Shown here in pieces: positions 1-10,718 of a stretch of DNA of 64,000 nt. Made by a program: the position numbers and the translations under genes. The notes below the pieces were generated by a model. The model was not told the DNA's origin. It saw nothing but the letters and a program-made list of their open reading frames with translations, and searched no databases. Location of the stretch: the NCBI GenBank assembly GCA_031835245.1, contig JAVKOQ010000082.1, positions 1-64,000 on the forward strand. Direction: 5' to 3'. Source of the stretch: Balamuthia mandrillaris. Taxonomy: Eukaryota; Discosea; Longamoebia; Balamuthiidae. Every line of letters starts with the position of its first letter. Position 1 is the stretch's first letter.

Positions 1-1101
1 TCCTCTCCTGTTCATCGAGAACCTTCCTTAGAGCTTCCACCATTGGTTGCCTCGCTCTCCCCCTCTGCCAAAAAGGAGTATCGTCGTTTGCTTGCCGACA
101 TTCGTCGTAAGGAAGGTTGTTCGTCTTCCGCACAGGCTCTTCTCCATCACATCCCGCTGCTCATGGAGAAAGTGGAAGAACATAGCAACAAGCTGCAACT
201 ATTGCAACAATTCATGCAGGAACACGTCCTCAACGACGATGAAAGAGCGAGGGAAGTGGCCAATGATCCCATTCGCAAAGCAATCTTTGAGCGCCGTGTG
301 GGGAACCTCTCTCCAGAACAACTAGAAGAGGCTGTACGACGCGGAGACCTGGTCCTGTCTTTAATGGAGGCGGAGCTATTTTTTCAACAGAGCCAACAAA
401 GCAGCCAGGCCGTTGTGGAAGCTCATGGTCGCAACGACCTCAAGACCCTCACTCTTCTTTGGTTGGAGAAACATTTCAACAAAACCAAAAAACAACGAAC
501 AAATTCGAAGACAAAGAGTGGAGCAGCTGCCACCAAAGAGGCGCAACTGCTCAACAATGCGTTTCGAGCACAAACGCCCATGTTGACAAGGAATGCTAAA
601 GTGTTGCTCTTCGTCAATACGAAAAAGCAGCAAGCGGCAGTGATAGAATCGCTTGGATCCGATATTGCCATTCCTCTTCACACCTATCACGATGTCGAGC
701 GCTTCAAACAAATGGACGTCAGCAACAACAACAAAAAGAAAAAGCAAAAAGGATCAACTGGTGCAAGAATCGGCGTTGGGCTCTATACCAAGATAGGCGA
801 AGGTTTAAACGTACAATTCGTGGAGATGGTCGTCTTCTACTCCCTGCAACCGAATCCAGCCAAACATATTCAAGCAGAAGCCAGGGTGAACCGTCAAGGC
901 CAAATGCAGCGGGTGAAAACGGTCTGCTTCTACACAGGAGGCACCATAGACCAAAGGATGTACGAGATCTTGCTGCGAAAGGCCAATCAGATCTATTACA
1001 TGGTGGGTGGTTCGGCTTTGTTGGAGGTGCCCAAGTTTGTGGAAGAGGCGCTTCTTAAGGATGAAGAAGAAGAAGAAGAAGAAGAAGAACAAGAAGATTA
1101 A
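1..1101 (+). CDS. SNF2-type helicase, C-terminal part (5' end outside window)
   Basis: The frame is open from the first base of the window to a stop at 1101, so this is the 3' end of a longer gene. About 367 codons are visible. The C-terminal third carries the signature of a superfamily 2 helicase C lobe: GEGLNVQ followed by AEARVNRQGQ (the Q..R...R.GQ motif VI) and GTIDQRMYEIL, as in SNF2/Rad54-like ATPases. The ATPase lobe with the Walker motifs must lie upstream of the window. The middle part (residues about 30-190) is helical and charged. The protein ends in a run of glutamates. Role inferred from the family: ATP-driven DNA translocase in the nucleus. The exact subfamily cannot be named from this fragment. 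Confidence 0.75.
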   Translation, partial: SSPVHREPSLELPPLVASLSPSAKKEYRRLLADIRRKEGCSSSAQALLHHIPLLMEKVEEHSNKLQLLQQFMQEHVLNDDERAREVANDPIRKAIFERRVGNLSPEQLEEAVRRGDLVLSLMEAELFFQQSQQSSQAVVEAHGRNDLKTLTLLWLEKHFNKTKKQRTNSKTKSGAAATKEAQLLNNAFRAQTPMLTRNAKVLLFVNTKKQQAAVIESLGSDIAIPLHTYHDVERFKQMDVSNNNKKKKQKGSTGARIGVGLYTKIGEGLNVQFVEMVVFYSLQPNPAKHIQAEARVNRQGQMQRVKTVCFYTGGTIDQRMYEILLRKANQIYYMVGGSALLEVPKFVEEALLKDEEEEEEEEEQED

Positions 1102-1167
1102 GAAAAAAAATCTGTTGGTTCTGGCCATCTAGTAAAATCCTGCATTCCTTTCCCTTCGTGCCCTCAT

Positions 1168-1206
<39 letters not shown>

Positions 1207-1664
1207 CTCTCTATTCGTTGTTCTGTGTCCCTTTTTACGACTAGTTTTCTATTGGTGTAGCCATTGAAAAGCTTCCTTCTGGCATCTTTCATGTCCTTGT
1301 TTCTCCTTGTCCTTGTTCGTGTCTTCTCCTTCTGACCGACCAGCCTTTCTGAAACTTACCATTCCATTTTCGTCGAAGACTATTTCGCCTAACTTCACAC
1401 TCTTTTGCTTCCTCTAATACTTCTCTTCGCTGATTTGGCCTTCTTTACAGCATCGTCCAAATCATCAGATTGTGTCATTCAAGCAGTTCAGCTGCAACCT
1501 TTCGTGTTCTCAGAGTTTGCATCTCCCTATTATGGTCTGTTCCTTCGTAGAAGCTTACGCCAATTCCACATTGCTAAGAGACAAAGGACAACTCTTTAGT
1601 GATTTGTCTGCCTGTTTGAGTGCACTGTACAATAAGAACGAGCACAAACTGTACCTTTTTTCCT
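1102..1664. other. Intergenic, convergent 3' regions
   Basis: Lies between the helicase 3' end (+) and the nitronate monooxygenase 3' end (-). It holds a (CT)n run at about 1171-1203 and pyrimidine-rich sequence. I see no supported gene. Confidence 0.6.
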
Positions 1665-2792
1665 TCAGAAGAGCTTCTCTGGCAGTTCTCGTACCACGTT
1701 TCTGTAATCGTGAACCAACTCTTCCACGATTTCCGCGGCCGGTTTGACCTCTCTTGCCAGTCCGACTCCACATCCAGCCCAAACCACAACCCTTTCATAG
1801 TCTCCCTCCTCCACCGCTGTTCTGTACTCTTCCTTCATCCTTTCTGCTTTGTTGCTTTGTGGTTCTCCTCCTTCTTCTTCCCATTGTCTCACCATTTCGT
1901 TGCGAAGAGCCCTTCCATCGTATGCAGCTGGCCATCCAGTCGTGCTTCTCAACTCATCAAACAATCGTGTTCGGGTGGTATTCCTACCTCCATCCTTTGC
2001 CTTGAGGACAGCCTCTTTGTGCGCCGGTGGCAAGCGAGCCTCCTCCGCCACCAGGAAGCGAGTGCCCAACACCACTCCATCCGCTCCCAATGCCATCGCT
2101 GCGGCTATCCCTCTTCCGTCCATGATGCCTCCTGCGGCCCACAACAATGGTCCTCTTCCTTTCGCTCCTTCTTCTTTGCTCTTTTGTTGGTGATGAGCGG
2201 AGAAGGCGTCACGAACTTCAGGGAGAAGAGCAGTGAGACCAGCAGAAGCTTTGCGGCCGTGACCGCCGGCATCGTGGCCTTGAGCCACCACGACATCTAC
2301 CCCGGCTTCGCTCGCTTCCAGGGCTTCTTTCACGCTTCCCACTTGAGCAAAGACCGCTGGTGGTGGTGAAGAAGAAGAAGAGGAGAGTTGGTGGATGGTG
2401 TTGACCCATGAAAGAAAGCCTCCTCCTCCTCCTTCTTCTTCTTCGCTTTCTTCAGGAGCAAAGAGCCAAAGTGCAGAGGGACGGTGAGAGAGGATGTTGG
2501 AGAGGAGTTGCTGGCGTTCACTGGGTGACCTGGCAGAGGTCCATGCGATCAGCCCCACTCCTACGGGAAGTGGGGTGGAAGGTTCCTCCTCCAGGGACAA
2601 CAGACTACGAGCACGACGCAACTCAGCCTCCAGTTTGAGCATATCGTAACCTGAACAACAATAACCACAATTTTATATATGGGGAGGGATCAAACGAAAA
2701 AAATGACAAAAAAGGTTACCAGCAGCGATGAAGCCAAGACCGCCTGCTTGGGAGACGGCAACTGCCAGCTCTGCCCCAGAGATGAACGCCAT
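1665..2792 (-). CDS. Nitronate monooxygenase (2-nitropropane dioxygenase family)
   Basis: FMN-dependent TIM-barrel enzyme that oxidises alkyl nitronates. Two exons: 2720-2792 and 1665-2650, joined across a 69-bp intron that restores GFIAAGYDML. Family landmarks seen in order: AGGLGFIAAGYD near the N-terminus, the glycine-rich QGHDAGGHG flavin site in the middle, then AAGGIMDGRGIAAAMALGADGV and GTRFL (phosphate-binding end of the barrel). The first ATG falls inside the conserved APMAF segment. In-frame codons upstream (GLKYPIVAAP) belong to the family N-terminus but have no ATG before a stop near 2878, so the true start is probably in an unseen short upstream exon. The gene diverges from the F-box/SPRY gene across a TGTCGACA pair. 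Confidence 0.85.
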
Positions 2793-2879
2793 CGGTGCAG
2801 CCACGATGGGATACTTCAGCCCCTGGAGGGACGGCAACAGCGCACGCACACTTTCTCTTGCTTTTGCTGTGCTTATTTA

Positions 2880-2909
2880 TGTCGACTTGTACATAATATT
2901 ATGTCGACA
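2880..2909. promoter_or_regulatory. TGTCGACA pair in divergent promoter
   Basis: One variant (TGTCGACT, 2880-2887) and one exact copy (2902-2909) of the palindrome TGTCGACA, 22 bp apart, in the gap between the nitronate monooxygenase (-) and the F-box/SPRY gene (+). Confidence 0.5.
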
Positions 2910-3027
2910 AATCAGATCCTAATTCGATCGATCCCGTAATTTCTATAAAATTTCCATACAAAATCTTTGATTTTTGATTGGCCTTCTTTTTGAATTGTTT
3001 TATCGGTGCAGAAAGAGAAAGAGGAAC

Positions 3028-4230
3028 ATGCCGACGAGCGAACCACCGCCTCCACCGCCCTCGCTCGCCCTTCTGGACTTGCCCTACGAGGTGCTGTGCT
3101 TGGTGCTGGAGTTCATCCCCGTGCGTGAGCTCCTCCGTGGCCCCGCGCTGACCTGCAGGCTCTTCCACCAAGCCGCCTACGAGGACCCCGCCTGGCGTCG
3201 CCGTTGCGAACGGGACCTCGGCATAGAGCAACCGGAAGGAGAAGAAGAAGAAGAAGGAGAAGAAGAAGAACCAGAAGAAGGGAAGTGGAGACGGACCTAT
3301 GCCCTGCACGCGGGGATGCCCTGGGACCCCAAGCACATCACCCTCTCCCATGCCGACCGGGCCAAGCTCTTGCTGGCAGCCGAGGAGGGAGGAGGGATCG
3401 GCCTCTCGTGCAATGGACCCAGCCTGGCGGAGCTCGGCGTGAACCTCTTCCTGGAGAACGCCCAACGGAGGGTCCGTTGGGGAGGCCCTCCCAACCACCT
3501 CTCCATCCGCAGCCAAGCCTCCTTTGCCGTGGGGAGGCACGCCTTTGAGTTCATCATACGCGGCAAGGAGGGCAACCATTTGTTCGGCGTGGGGCTCATT
3601 GATGAGAGTTGGGATTGCAGGCTGCATGCCCACTTGAAGAGCAAGATTGCCAGAAGTTGGTTTTGGTGGAATGCTGTTGGTTGTAAGTACGTTCTGTGTT
3701 CTTGTTCTTCTTGTTGTTGCTGTTCTGCTGCTTCTGCTTCTGCTTCTGCTTCTGCTTCTGCTTCTGCTTCTGCTTCTGCTTCTGCGAATTCTTAGGTTCC
3801 GCTTCGTCCGAAAACAAACAAAAGGCACACTATCGTAGGTCGCACGGATGAATATGGCAAACACATACGAAGAGAAGTGACCACCGCATGGGGTGCAGGC
3901 GATCGCTTGGGCGTTTTACTCAACCTCGATCCTCTTCCTCAACCACAAAAGGCATCCAAGAAAAACCTCAAACTGTTCTCCTTCAACAGAACCATTCACT
4001 TCTTCAAGAACGGAACATGGGCTGAGAGCCTCGCACTTCCAGACGACGTGAACCGTCTTTGGGCAGCTGTGAACCTCTATGGCGTTGGGGACTCGGTGGA
4101 GCTGCATCGCGTTCCAAAGGAACAATTTGAGGAGGCGTTGGATAAGGTGTGGCTCTCGGATCCCAAACAATTGGAACATTGTCTGACGGAGCAACGAATG
4201 AAGCTGAAGGAAGTCGGATGGAACAAGTAA
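3028..4230 (+). CDS. F-box / SPRY-domain protein
   Basis: Two exons, 3028-3682 and 3839-4230. The 156-bp intron contains a (GCTTCT)n run. After a proline-rich start there is an F-box: LLDLPYEVLCLVLEFIPVREL with later W in AYEDPAWRRRCERDLG. An acidic EEGEEEE linker follows, then a B30.2/SPRY-like domain with FAVGRHAFEFII, GVGLID and, across the splice, WGAGDRLGVLLNLD and FFKNGTWAESL. F-box proteins are the substrate-recruiting subunits of SCF ubiquitin ligases, and the SPRY domain would bind the target. Target unknown. The ATG at 3028 is the first in frame. About 348 residues. Confidence 0.8.
3722..3783 (+). repeat. (GCTTCT)n hexamer array in intron
   Basis: Perfect or near-perfect hexamer repeats inside the intron of the F-box/SPRY gene. 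It reads as pyrimidine-rich on the sense strand and creates spurious open frames on both strands. Confidence 0.85.
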
Positions 4231-4258
4231 AGTAGGAACAAGTGAGAAAGGAAGAATA

Positions 4259-4294
<36 letters not shown>

Positions 4295-4371
4295 ATGAGA
4301 GAGAAGAATGAACAATCGTTTTATTCTGCATTCGTTGTATTGTATTCATGTTAGGTTATTTGCCTGTCTTT

Positions 4372-5343
4372 TCAACCGTAGAAAGTAGACCACCCCAACG
4401 ACGGACAATGAGAAGATGCTTTATCTTCAGAGCCACAGCAAGACCACGCATACAACACGCCTGCATCACTGATCTCATTGCTGCCCATATGCCCATCAAA
4501 GTTCATCTCATCCCTTTGTTTTGTTACAAAAGGTTAAAACAATGCCCCAGCTACTCTCCACCCGTCGTTCTGTCTTCTCTCATGGTTCTTTACATTACCT
4601 AACAGGTTCCCATGTGCCATTGTGGGGTTGAGGGCCAGGGCTCTCGACAGGTATGTGTTCTGTTTCCGTTGGTGGCTGCATTCAAATGTTTATTGGAGAT
4701 CGATAAGGAAACGACAAGAAGAAGAAGAAGAAGAAGAACAAGAAGAAGAACAAGAAGGAGAAGAAGAATAAGAATAAGAATAAGAACAAGAAGAAGAACG
4801 ACAGCATTACCTCGAATGACAATACATCATCGTCACCACAAAACCGACGTGCTCGTGCAGAGACAAACTCTTGCAACTTCTTACAAAGAAATGGGTACCT
4901 TTGAAACAAAAAAAAAAATAAGTTCATTTTCAACAAAAACAAAAGAGAACACATATAAAAACCTTTTCTGATGCTCCGGATAGTCCGTGAAGTCGTCTTG
5001 AAAGGTGTCAAAGCCAAGCTCCTCTTGGATGGCGTAACCATCGAAAAAGAACGACCCGTCGTCGTCCTTCTCGCTGCGGAACTGCCTCTCGTACTTTAGT
5101 GCCGCTTTGTAGTTGGCCCCTTTCTTCTGCAGTTCCTTTTCTTTCTCGCTCAAGGCCTCTTTTTCCTTCGCAATAAAGAAGCGTTACATGCAGCAGAAAA
5201 AGAGAGAAAGAAAGGAAAAAAGCAAAAAAAACCATTGCGATGGACTGAGAGGTCAATTCACTGGGTTGCGTGCTTTCGTTCTGGCTTGGTGCTACACCAC
5301 CACCACCAGCAGCAGCACCAACGAACCGGCGGAGTCGTTCCAT
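4372..5343 (-). CDS. Small five-exon protein with C-terminal WSCCG motif
   Basis: Not visible as one open frame. Five exons join with consistent phase: 5233-5343, 4963-5165, 4811-4898, 4599-4675, 4372-4480 (588 nt, 195 residues). Introns are 64-118 bp with GT..AG ends. The N-terminus (MERLRRFVGAAAGGGG) is followed by a charged helical stretch (EKEALSEKEKELQKKG), an acidic aromatic stretch (FDGYAIQEELGFDTFQDDF) and, at the end, NGTWEPVR, then AWSCCG and HCPSLGW, a cysteine/histidine cluster that may bind zinc. The start is the first ATG after an in-frame stop. I do not recognise the family. The W-CCG...HC...GW ending resembles short C-terminal zinc-knuckle segments in uncharacterised eukaryotic proteins, but no function can be assigned. 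Confidence 0.7.
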
Positions 5344-5473
5344 AGGAGACAAACAGTTCTTCGGTGCCACAAAGAGACTCTAGATCGCGTTGCCGAACAA
5401 AAAAATACAGCAAGAGAAAACGGTGCAATTTTCAGCGATAACATTACTCATTTACACCAATTAATCTCGTCAG

Positions 5474-5555
5474 GACGTCGTGACCGAGTGGTTAAGGTGA
5501 TTGACTAGAAATCAATTGGGCTCTGCCCGCGCAGGTTCGAATCCTGCCGACGTCG
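5474..5555 (+). tRNA. tRNA-Ser (anticodon AGA)
   Basis: 82 nt with a 7-bp acceptor stem (GACGTCG/CGACGTC), discriminator G, a GGTTCGAATCC T-arm and the long variable arm expected of tRNA-Ser. The anticodon loop CTAGAAA gives AGA. No intron. A T6 run follows at about 5561, a normal Pol III terminator. Confidence 0.95.
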
Positions 5556-5684
5556 ATATGTTTTTTAGTGAATTTTTTGCCGACGCCATCATTCATTTGC
5601 CGTGAGGATAGATTGCGCGTAAAGGCGAGCCGTTACCTCTCTGCCATTTTGTAAATTAACTTTTTGTTAACGAAGGAGAGAGGG

Positions 5685-8600
5685 ATGCACTCCTGTCGGC
5701 GGAGAGTATGCTTGGCTTGGGCGCTTTGCTGCTTGGTTTCATGGACTTGTTGCGGTTGGTGTGCGCGAGCTGTATCATCTCTCTCTTTTTTTTTTTTGTG
5801 GTTGTGTCCACTCACGAAAGAGACGCTTATATACCCAACAGAGGATATCCGTAATGTTCCGTCAGAATGTACCGCCTGTAACCTCAACACCTTCTTAAGT
5901 ACGATTATTTTTTCCTCTATATCGACTTATTCTATTTCGTTTCCTGTTTGAAGCTGTTCACTTTATTAAACTTCGATACCAGTGAGTCTGACCGATGCTG
6001 TTCGTTTGATGGTGCCTCCGGGCGCCTACGCATGGACAGTCGCCAACTATCCAACTCCAGTTACAATCCAGTTAACTTTCGAAAAGCCATTCTCCCAATG
6101 TTCTTCTTCTGATTTTAACCTCCACGACGAAACACAAAAAACAAAGAGGAACAGGAAACGAGCCTACGGAAGTTATGATAACGGGTTGTCTTTCCACAGG
6201 CGCTATCATGGCCAATATCACTTTGAACAATGTTTGGGTGCAAGGACCTTGTGTTCCGGTACCACTCTTACACGTCGATGGCCATTCGACGCTCTCCCTG
6301 GATAACGTGCACCTCCAAAACGAAGATGGAGCGGTCATTGTTATGGAAGCAGGGTCTTCCTTAGTCACGAACGATATCTTCATCGGCACGTCCGCTAATG
6401 CAGGTTTCTCTCGCTTATCCGTTCCTCTCTCCTCTTTTCCTCTCCGCTCTTCTCTCCTAAATGAAATATATAGTCAAACTGAATGGAGTGACATGGGTCA
6501 GCAATGGCGCTGTTAATGTAGAAGATAGCGTCAGTTCAGGTTCGCTTTCTGCTCTTTCTTCCTTTTATTTTTTTTTTTATTTTGGTGGCTTGGTTCTCCT
6601 CTTTCGCTTTTCTTCAGCGCTACCATCGCTTCTCTTCCTACGTACCTCTTCGCTTGACCTCCATGAATGCATTTGCCTCTTTACAGACAGTTATGCAGTC
6701 GGGGTTTCACAAAATTCCCTCTGGATGAGCAATGGTCCCGTTCATTTTCGCAACTGCAAGCCTTATGGTACTTGGTTCATTCTCTCCTTTATTACTTGCA
6801 CTTTTTCTTTGTTTTAAATCACATTTGGCAAAAGCTGTATTACTCGATGATGGAAGCGCATGGGCATCCAGCAATGAAGTAAGCTTTGAGAATTGTTCCA
6901 ATGGTACGCTTGTTGTTGTTTGCTTTCTAGAAAAGACGAGTTGGGTCTTACTATCCATCCTTTCAACAACAGCCGTAACACTTAATCGTTCGTCTACTTG
7001 GGAGCAAAATGGACTCGTAAAGTTTCTTCACAACGAAGCTGCCGTTGAGCTCTTTCTTGGTGAGAATTGTATTGCCCGTAAAGCAATTGTAGGATGTCCT
7101 TATTTGTTTTTTTTCACAGTTGATGTGCAGTCCTCCACGTGGCGAAGTAAAAGTTTGATAGAGTTCTATGACAACACGATCTCCTCTGGTTAGTATTTCT
7201 TCTTCATCTTCATTTTCTTTGTCATCGCCATCATCTTCTTGTTTTTGTTGTTGTTCTTATTCTTGTTCTTCTTCTTCTTGTTCTTCTTCTTCTTCTTCTT
7301 CTTCTCCTCTTCATTAGCTTTTATTGTTAACTCTTTTTCTTCTATACACAGGAGCCTACATCCGCTTGCAAAACTCAAACGCAAGCTTTCTGTACACGCC
7401 TTCCCTACCGCAAACGCCCAACCCGCCAGGCTTACTAGCATGCTTCTCCAGTACTGTCTATGCCCCACCAACAGACTGCTCCGCTTCCAGCTGCATAAAC
7501 TGTAACTTTATTCCCATTCCGCTCGTCGAATGGCAACGTAACCCACAGCACATGATGGTCTCCGACAAGAAGGGCACGAAGAAGGTGGTCTTCTACGAAG
7601 CAGGAGAGCAGCCATTCTTCCTTCACTTCAACCCTCTTCCCACAAACACGTTTCTGCTGGACGTTATGACAGAGAGCCTTGATAGAGATGATGGGTCCAT
7701 CTTCGTGAAGAACCAGAGCATTCTCGTTGAACCAAACTCGCCCAAAGCGCCAGAATTCGTGGTTGCCATAACAGATGCATCACCTACAACCGAGTTTCAG
7801 TTGGTTCTCAGACCTTCCAGTGAATACAACCCAACATACAGCCTGACATCCAACAACTACGCGGTGAACGTAGCGGTCACACCTCCCGTTCGTTTGCCAA
7901 CCGCTGCCATCCTCTTCCCAGAAGGCTCTCCCGACTTTATCTTTGCACCCACGGGAGGCAAGCAAGCAGAAGACATCTCAGCCACAGCCCTGCGGGCCTT
8001 CTTTTTGCAGCTGGTGGAAGTGGACTCTTCTGCCCAAACCGTGGTGACCTCTGTCTCCCTGGTGGACATGCTTTGGGAGAGCGTGGTGGATTCTTCTTCC
8101 GGAGAGATCATCTTCTCTGCCAACTTCACCGTCGAGGAGGAGGAGGAGGAGGAGGAGGAGGAGCGCCCTGTGGTCATGCAGGTGGTGTTCCAAGCGGTGG
8201 CAGGGGGAGAGGAAGTGGAACTTCCCAACGGTTCCCTCCTTGCCTTCCAGGAGGATGGCTTGAAGTGGACGCTGCTTTTGCAGGATTGGCCTTTCGTGCA
8301 TGAAGACAACCTCTTGGAACTTCACACCATTCTTCGAACGGGAGAGGAGCAGTGGTTGAATGTGCAAGAAGTTCACAGCGGAGGAGGAGGAGGAGGGGAA
8401 GGAGAAAAAGAAGAAAGAGAGTTTGTGTTGGAGGCGGAGGAGAGCCGAGCCTTGTTGCGAGTGTTGTCTGTGGCCTGGGCGGAGGAGGAGTTTGAAACAT
8501 CAAAGCAAGTGGGAGTGCGAGTGGAGCGATTGGAGGAAGCGGAAGCGGAAGCGGAAGTGGTGTTCACCCTGCCTCACTTCCACCATTCTCTGCGATACGA

Positions 8601-8820
8601 TCCCGATGTTTCTGTTTTGTTGACAGGGAGCGATGGAGGAGATGGGGAGGATGGGGAGGAGGAGGAGGATGAGGATGAAATGCTGCTGGCCATTGTGTTG
8701 CCGGTGGTGTTGGGCGTGGTGGTCCTGGTGGCAGTCGTGGTGACAGCGACGACTGTGGTCGTGAGGAAACGGATGAACGGCAGAACCATCAAACAGGGTG
8801 CTGCAGTCAACTTCGAATAA
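5685..8820 (+). CDS. Beta-helix surface protein A (type I membrane protein, mini-exon ectodomain)
   Basis: Ten exons: 5685-5754, 5842-5898, 5983-6070, 6147-6403, 6474-6539, 6687-6767, 6835-6903, 6973-7059, 7120-7188, 7352-8820; 2313 nt, 770 residues. Exon 1 is a signal peptide. Exons 2-4 give a cysteine pair (ECTACN) and an LxLDNVxLxN parallel beta-helix start. Exons 5-9 (66, 81, 69, 87, 69 nt) each encode one W-x-S-N-G-x-V-x-F-x-N unit and are all bounded by phase-1 introns. The last exon holds a large beta-rich domain, a poly-Glu run, then a transmembrane helix (LLAIVLPVVLGVVVLVAVVV) and a short basic tail (RKRMNGRT). Predicted location: plasma membrane, ectodomain outside. Function unknown. 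Paralogues B and C are at 20641-23911 and 24199-27335. Confidence 0.85.
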
Positions 8821-9007
8821 TGCCAACAAGCAGAAGATGAACGCAAGTTCTTGGTTTCAAAGAAACGATTGGCGTTCTGTTAAACGAATGGCTATGGAAG
8901 TGGTTTGATATAGTGCTCAATATGTCAAGAATAAGAGCGCATGTGTAACGCATTACACAACAAATTAAAAGCAATAAACGAAAAAAAAATATAAAGAAAG
9001 AGAGAAG

Positions 9008-10285
9008 ATGATGGACCGACACCACAACAACAATGGGGCTGCCCCTCTCCTGGCCGACCGAGCCTTGGTCCTGTCCTTACTCTCTGACATTGCCGACTGG
9101 AAAATTCAAACCACAAGACTGGAAGAAAATCTAAGAGCCGCGTTAGGCATGGTCTCCTCCTCTTCTTCATCTTCCAACGAGGATGAACGTCAACCCAAAT
9201 CAAGAAGGGACGCCTCTTTCCAGTCCATCTACTCCACCACCCTCACCACCAACCAAAAAAGCTACGGCATTCTCGAGGTGGAAATCGGCTCCTCCTCCAA
9301 CGCACACCCCACCAAGCAAGCGAGCTCCTCTCCTTCTTCTTCCCATCGCGGCCAACGCCCTGAGTTTCAATCCATCTACTCCTCCGTTCCTTCTCTCCAC
9401 AACGAGGCCTACGGTCAGCTCATCGAAGAAGAACATCAACAACAACCTCACCAACAGGTAGCTCAACCCATTCGGTTGGTGGGTGGATCCCCTTCCTCTT
9501 CCCCTGTCTCCAATGCACCGTTGCTTCGCTCCATATCGTTACCGCCTCAGCAAACGGGAGAAGAAAGCGAAGCAAGGCAAAGGGAAAGAGAGAGAGAAGA
9601 AAGCAAGACGCCGCCCTATGCGAGAAGACACACCGTGGGGCCGCACGTTAGCAGCGGAGCAAGAGGAGGGGCCGTCATTCTTGCTGGCAGCGGTGGCAAC
9701 CACCACACTCGCCGAAACCCTTCTTCTCTGTCTTCTTCTCCTCCTTCATCCTCTGCTTCCCCCTCTTCTTCTGCTTCTGCTTCCCCTTCGTCTTCCTCTT
9801 CTTCCGTTCCTGCGGTTGTTGCTTCGCCGGATAGAGCCAAACGAATGTTGTCTACCTCGACGGATGAGAAGTTACGAGCAGCCACCACGCGCACTCTCCT
9901 CAAACTGCAACAAAAGTTGGAGCAACTGGAAATGGAGCTCTCCTTTGCTTCTTCTTCCGGTTCTTCCTCCGCGAAGCAACAACTGGTCGCAACAGCAACT
10001 TATCTTTCGAAGAACATCCATGCTCCGATGCAAGAACTTCGTTCCTCCCTTGCTCCTTTGCTTCCTCTCCTCCCTCCAGAAGAAAGTAAAGAGGGCGAAG
10101 AGAGCGAAGGGGATGCCATGACAAAAGTCAAGTCGGCCGCGTTGAGGAACGTGCGTTCCCATCTGCAAACGGTGAAAGCGATCGTGGCCCGGCTTCATCC
10201 TCAACAACAAGAAGAGGAGGATGAAAGAAATGTTGTGACAATATCGAAAGCGGTGGCGAAAACGTGGACTGCTATTCCGCATTAA
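9008..10285 (+). CDS. Ser/Gln-rich protein with repeated FQSIYS motif and C-terminal helix
   Basis: Single-exon frame of 425 residues starting at tandem ATGs. The N-terminus (LADRALVLSLLSDIADWKI) is predicted helical. Two copies of a short motif, FQSIYSTTL and FQSIYSSVPS, each lie about 10-15 residues before Y-G (KSYGILE, EAYGQLI). A long Ser/Pro-rich low-complexity centre follows, then a C-terminal coiled coil (LLKLQQKLEQLEMELSFAS onward). The twin motifs look like short linear phosphorylation or docking sites. No family recognised. Convergent with the next gene (-). Confidence 0.65.
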   Translation: MMDRHHNNNGAAPLLADRALVLSLLSDIADWKIQTTRLEENLRAALGMVSSSSSSSNEDERQPKSRRDASFQSIYSTTLTTNQKSYGILEVEIGSSSNAHPTKQASSSPSSSHRGQRPEFQSIYSSVPSLHNEAYGQLIEEEHQQQPHQQVAQPIRLVGGSPSSSPVSNAPLLRSISLPPQQTGEESEARQREREREESKTPPYARRHTVGPHVSSGARGGAVILAGSGGNHHTRRNPSSLSSSPPSSSASPSSSASASPSSSSSSVPAVVASPDRAKRMLSTSTDEKLRAATTRTLLKLQQKLEQLEMELSFASSSGSSSAKQQLVATATYLSKNIHAPMQELRSSLAPLLPLLPPEESKEGEESEGDAMTKVKSAALRNVRSHLQTVKAIVARLHPQQQEEEDERNVVTISKAVAKTWTAIPH

Positions 10286-10718
10286 CATTAAAAAAAAGGT
10301 GGAATAAAATAAAGTATGTATAATAATAGTAATATAGAATAAGAAATAAAAATAATATAGTTCAATTTGGGATGTTTAAACAGAGAGAAAAGAGAGAAAG
10401 ATAAAGAGAGAAAAGAGAGAGAGAGAACTTGCGCTTATGCTCATGCCTTCTCTTTGCTTTTTGTTTTCTGTAGGAACGTAGTTGTTGTTGCAGTCACTCT
10501 TGTCTGCCTCTACCAACTGCGATCGTTTCCCTTCCGTTACGCTCCAAAAAAAAAAGTTCCTCCGCGTTTGTTTGCTACCTTCTATCTTCCTCTGCTCTCT
10601 CTTCTGATTATTCCTTTTGTTGTTACCGAATTAGAGAATAAACGAAGAGAGGAAAGAGAGGAGAGATACGTACGTGGTGCAATTCGTTCTCAGATACTGA
10701 GTTTTTGTTCTTCTGTTT
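10286..10718. other. Intergenic, convergent 3' regions
   Basis: AT-rich just after the stop at 10285, then purine-rich GA repeats (10380-10430) and pyrimidine-rich sequence. Open frames here are low-complexity and unsupported. Confidence 0.55.

Noticed and set aside
1405-1640. Small hydrophobic open frames between the helicase and nitronate monooxygenase genes
   Set aside because: Short, overlapping in several frames, no family resemblance and no clear start context.
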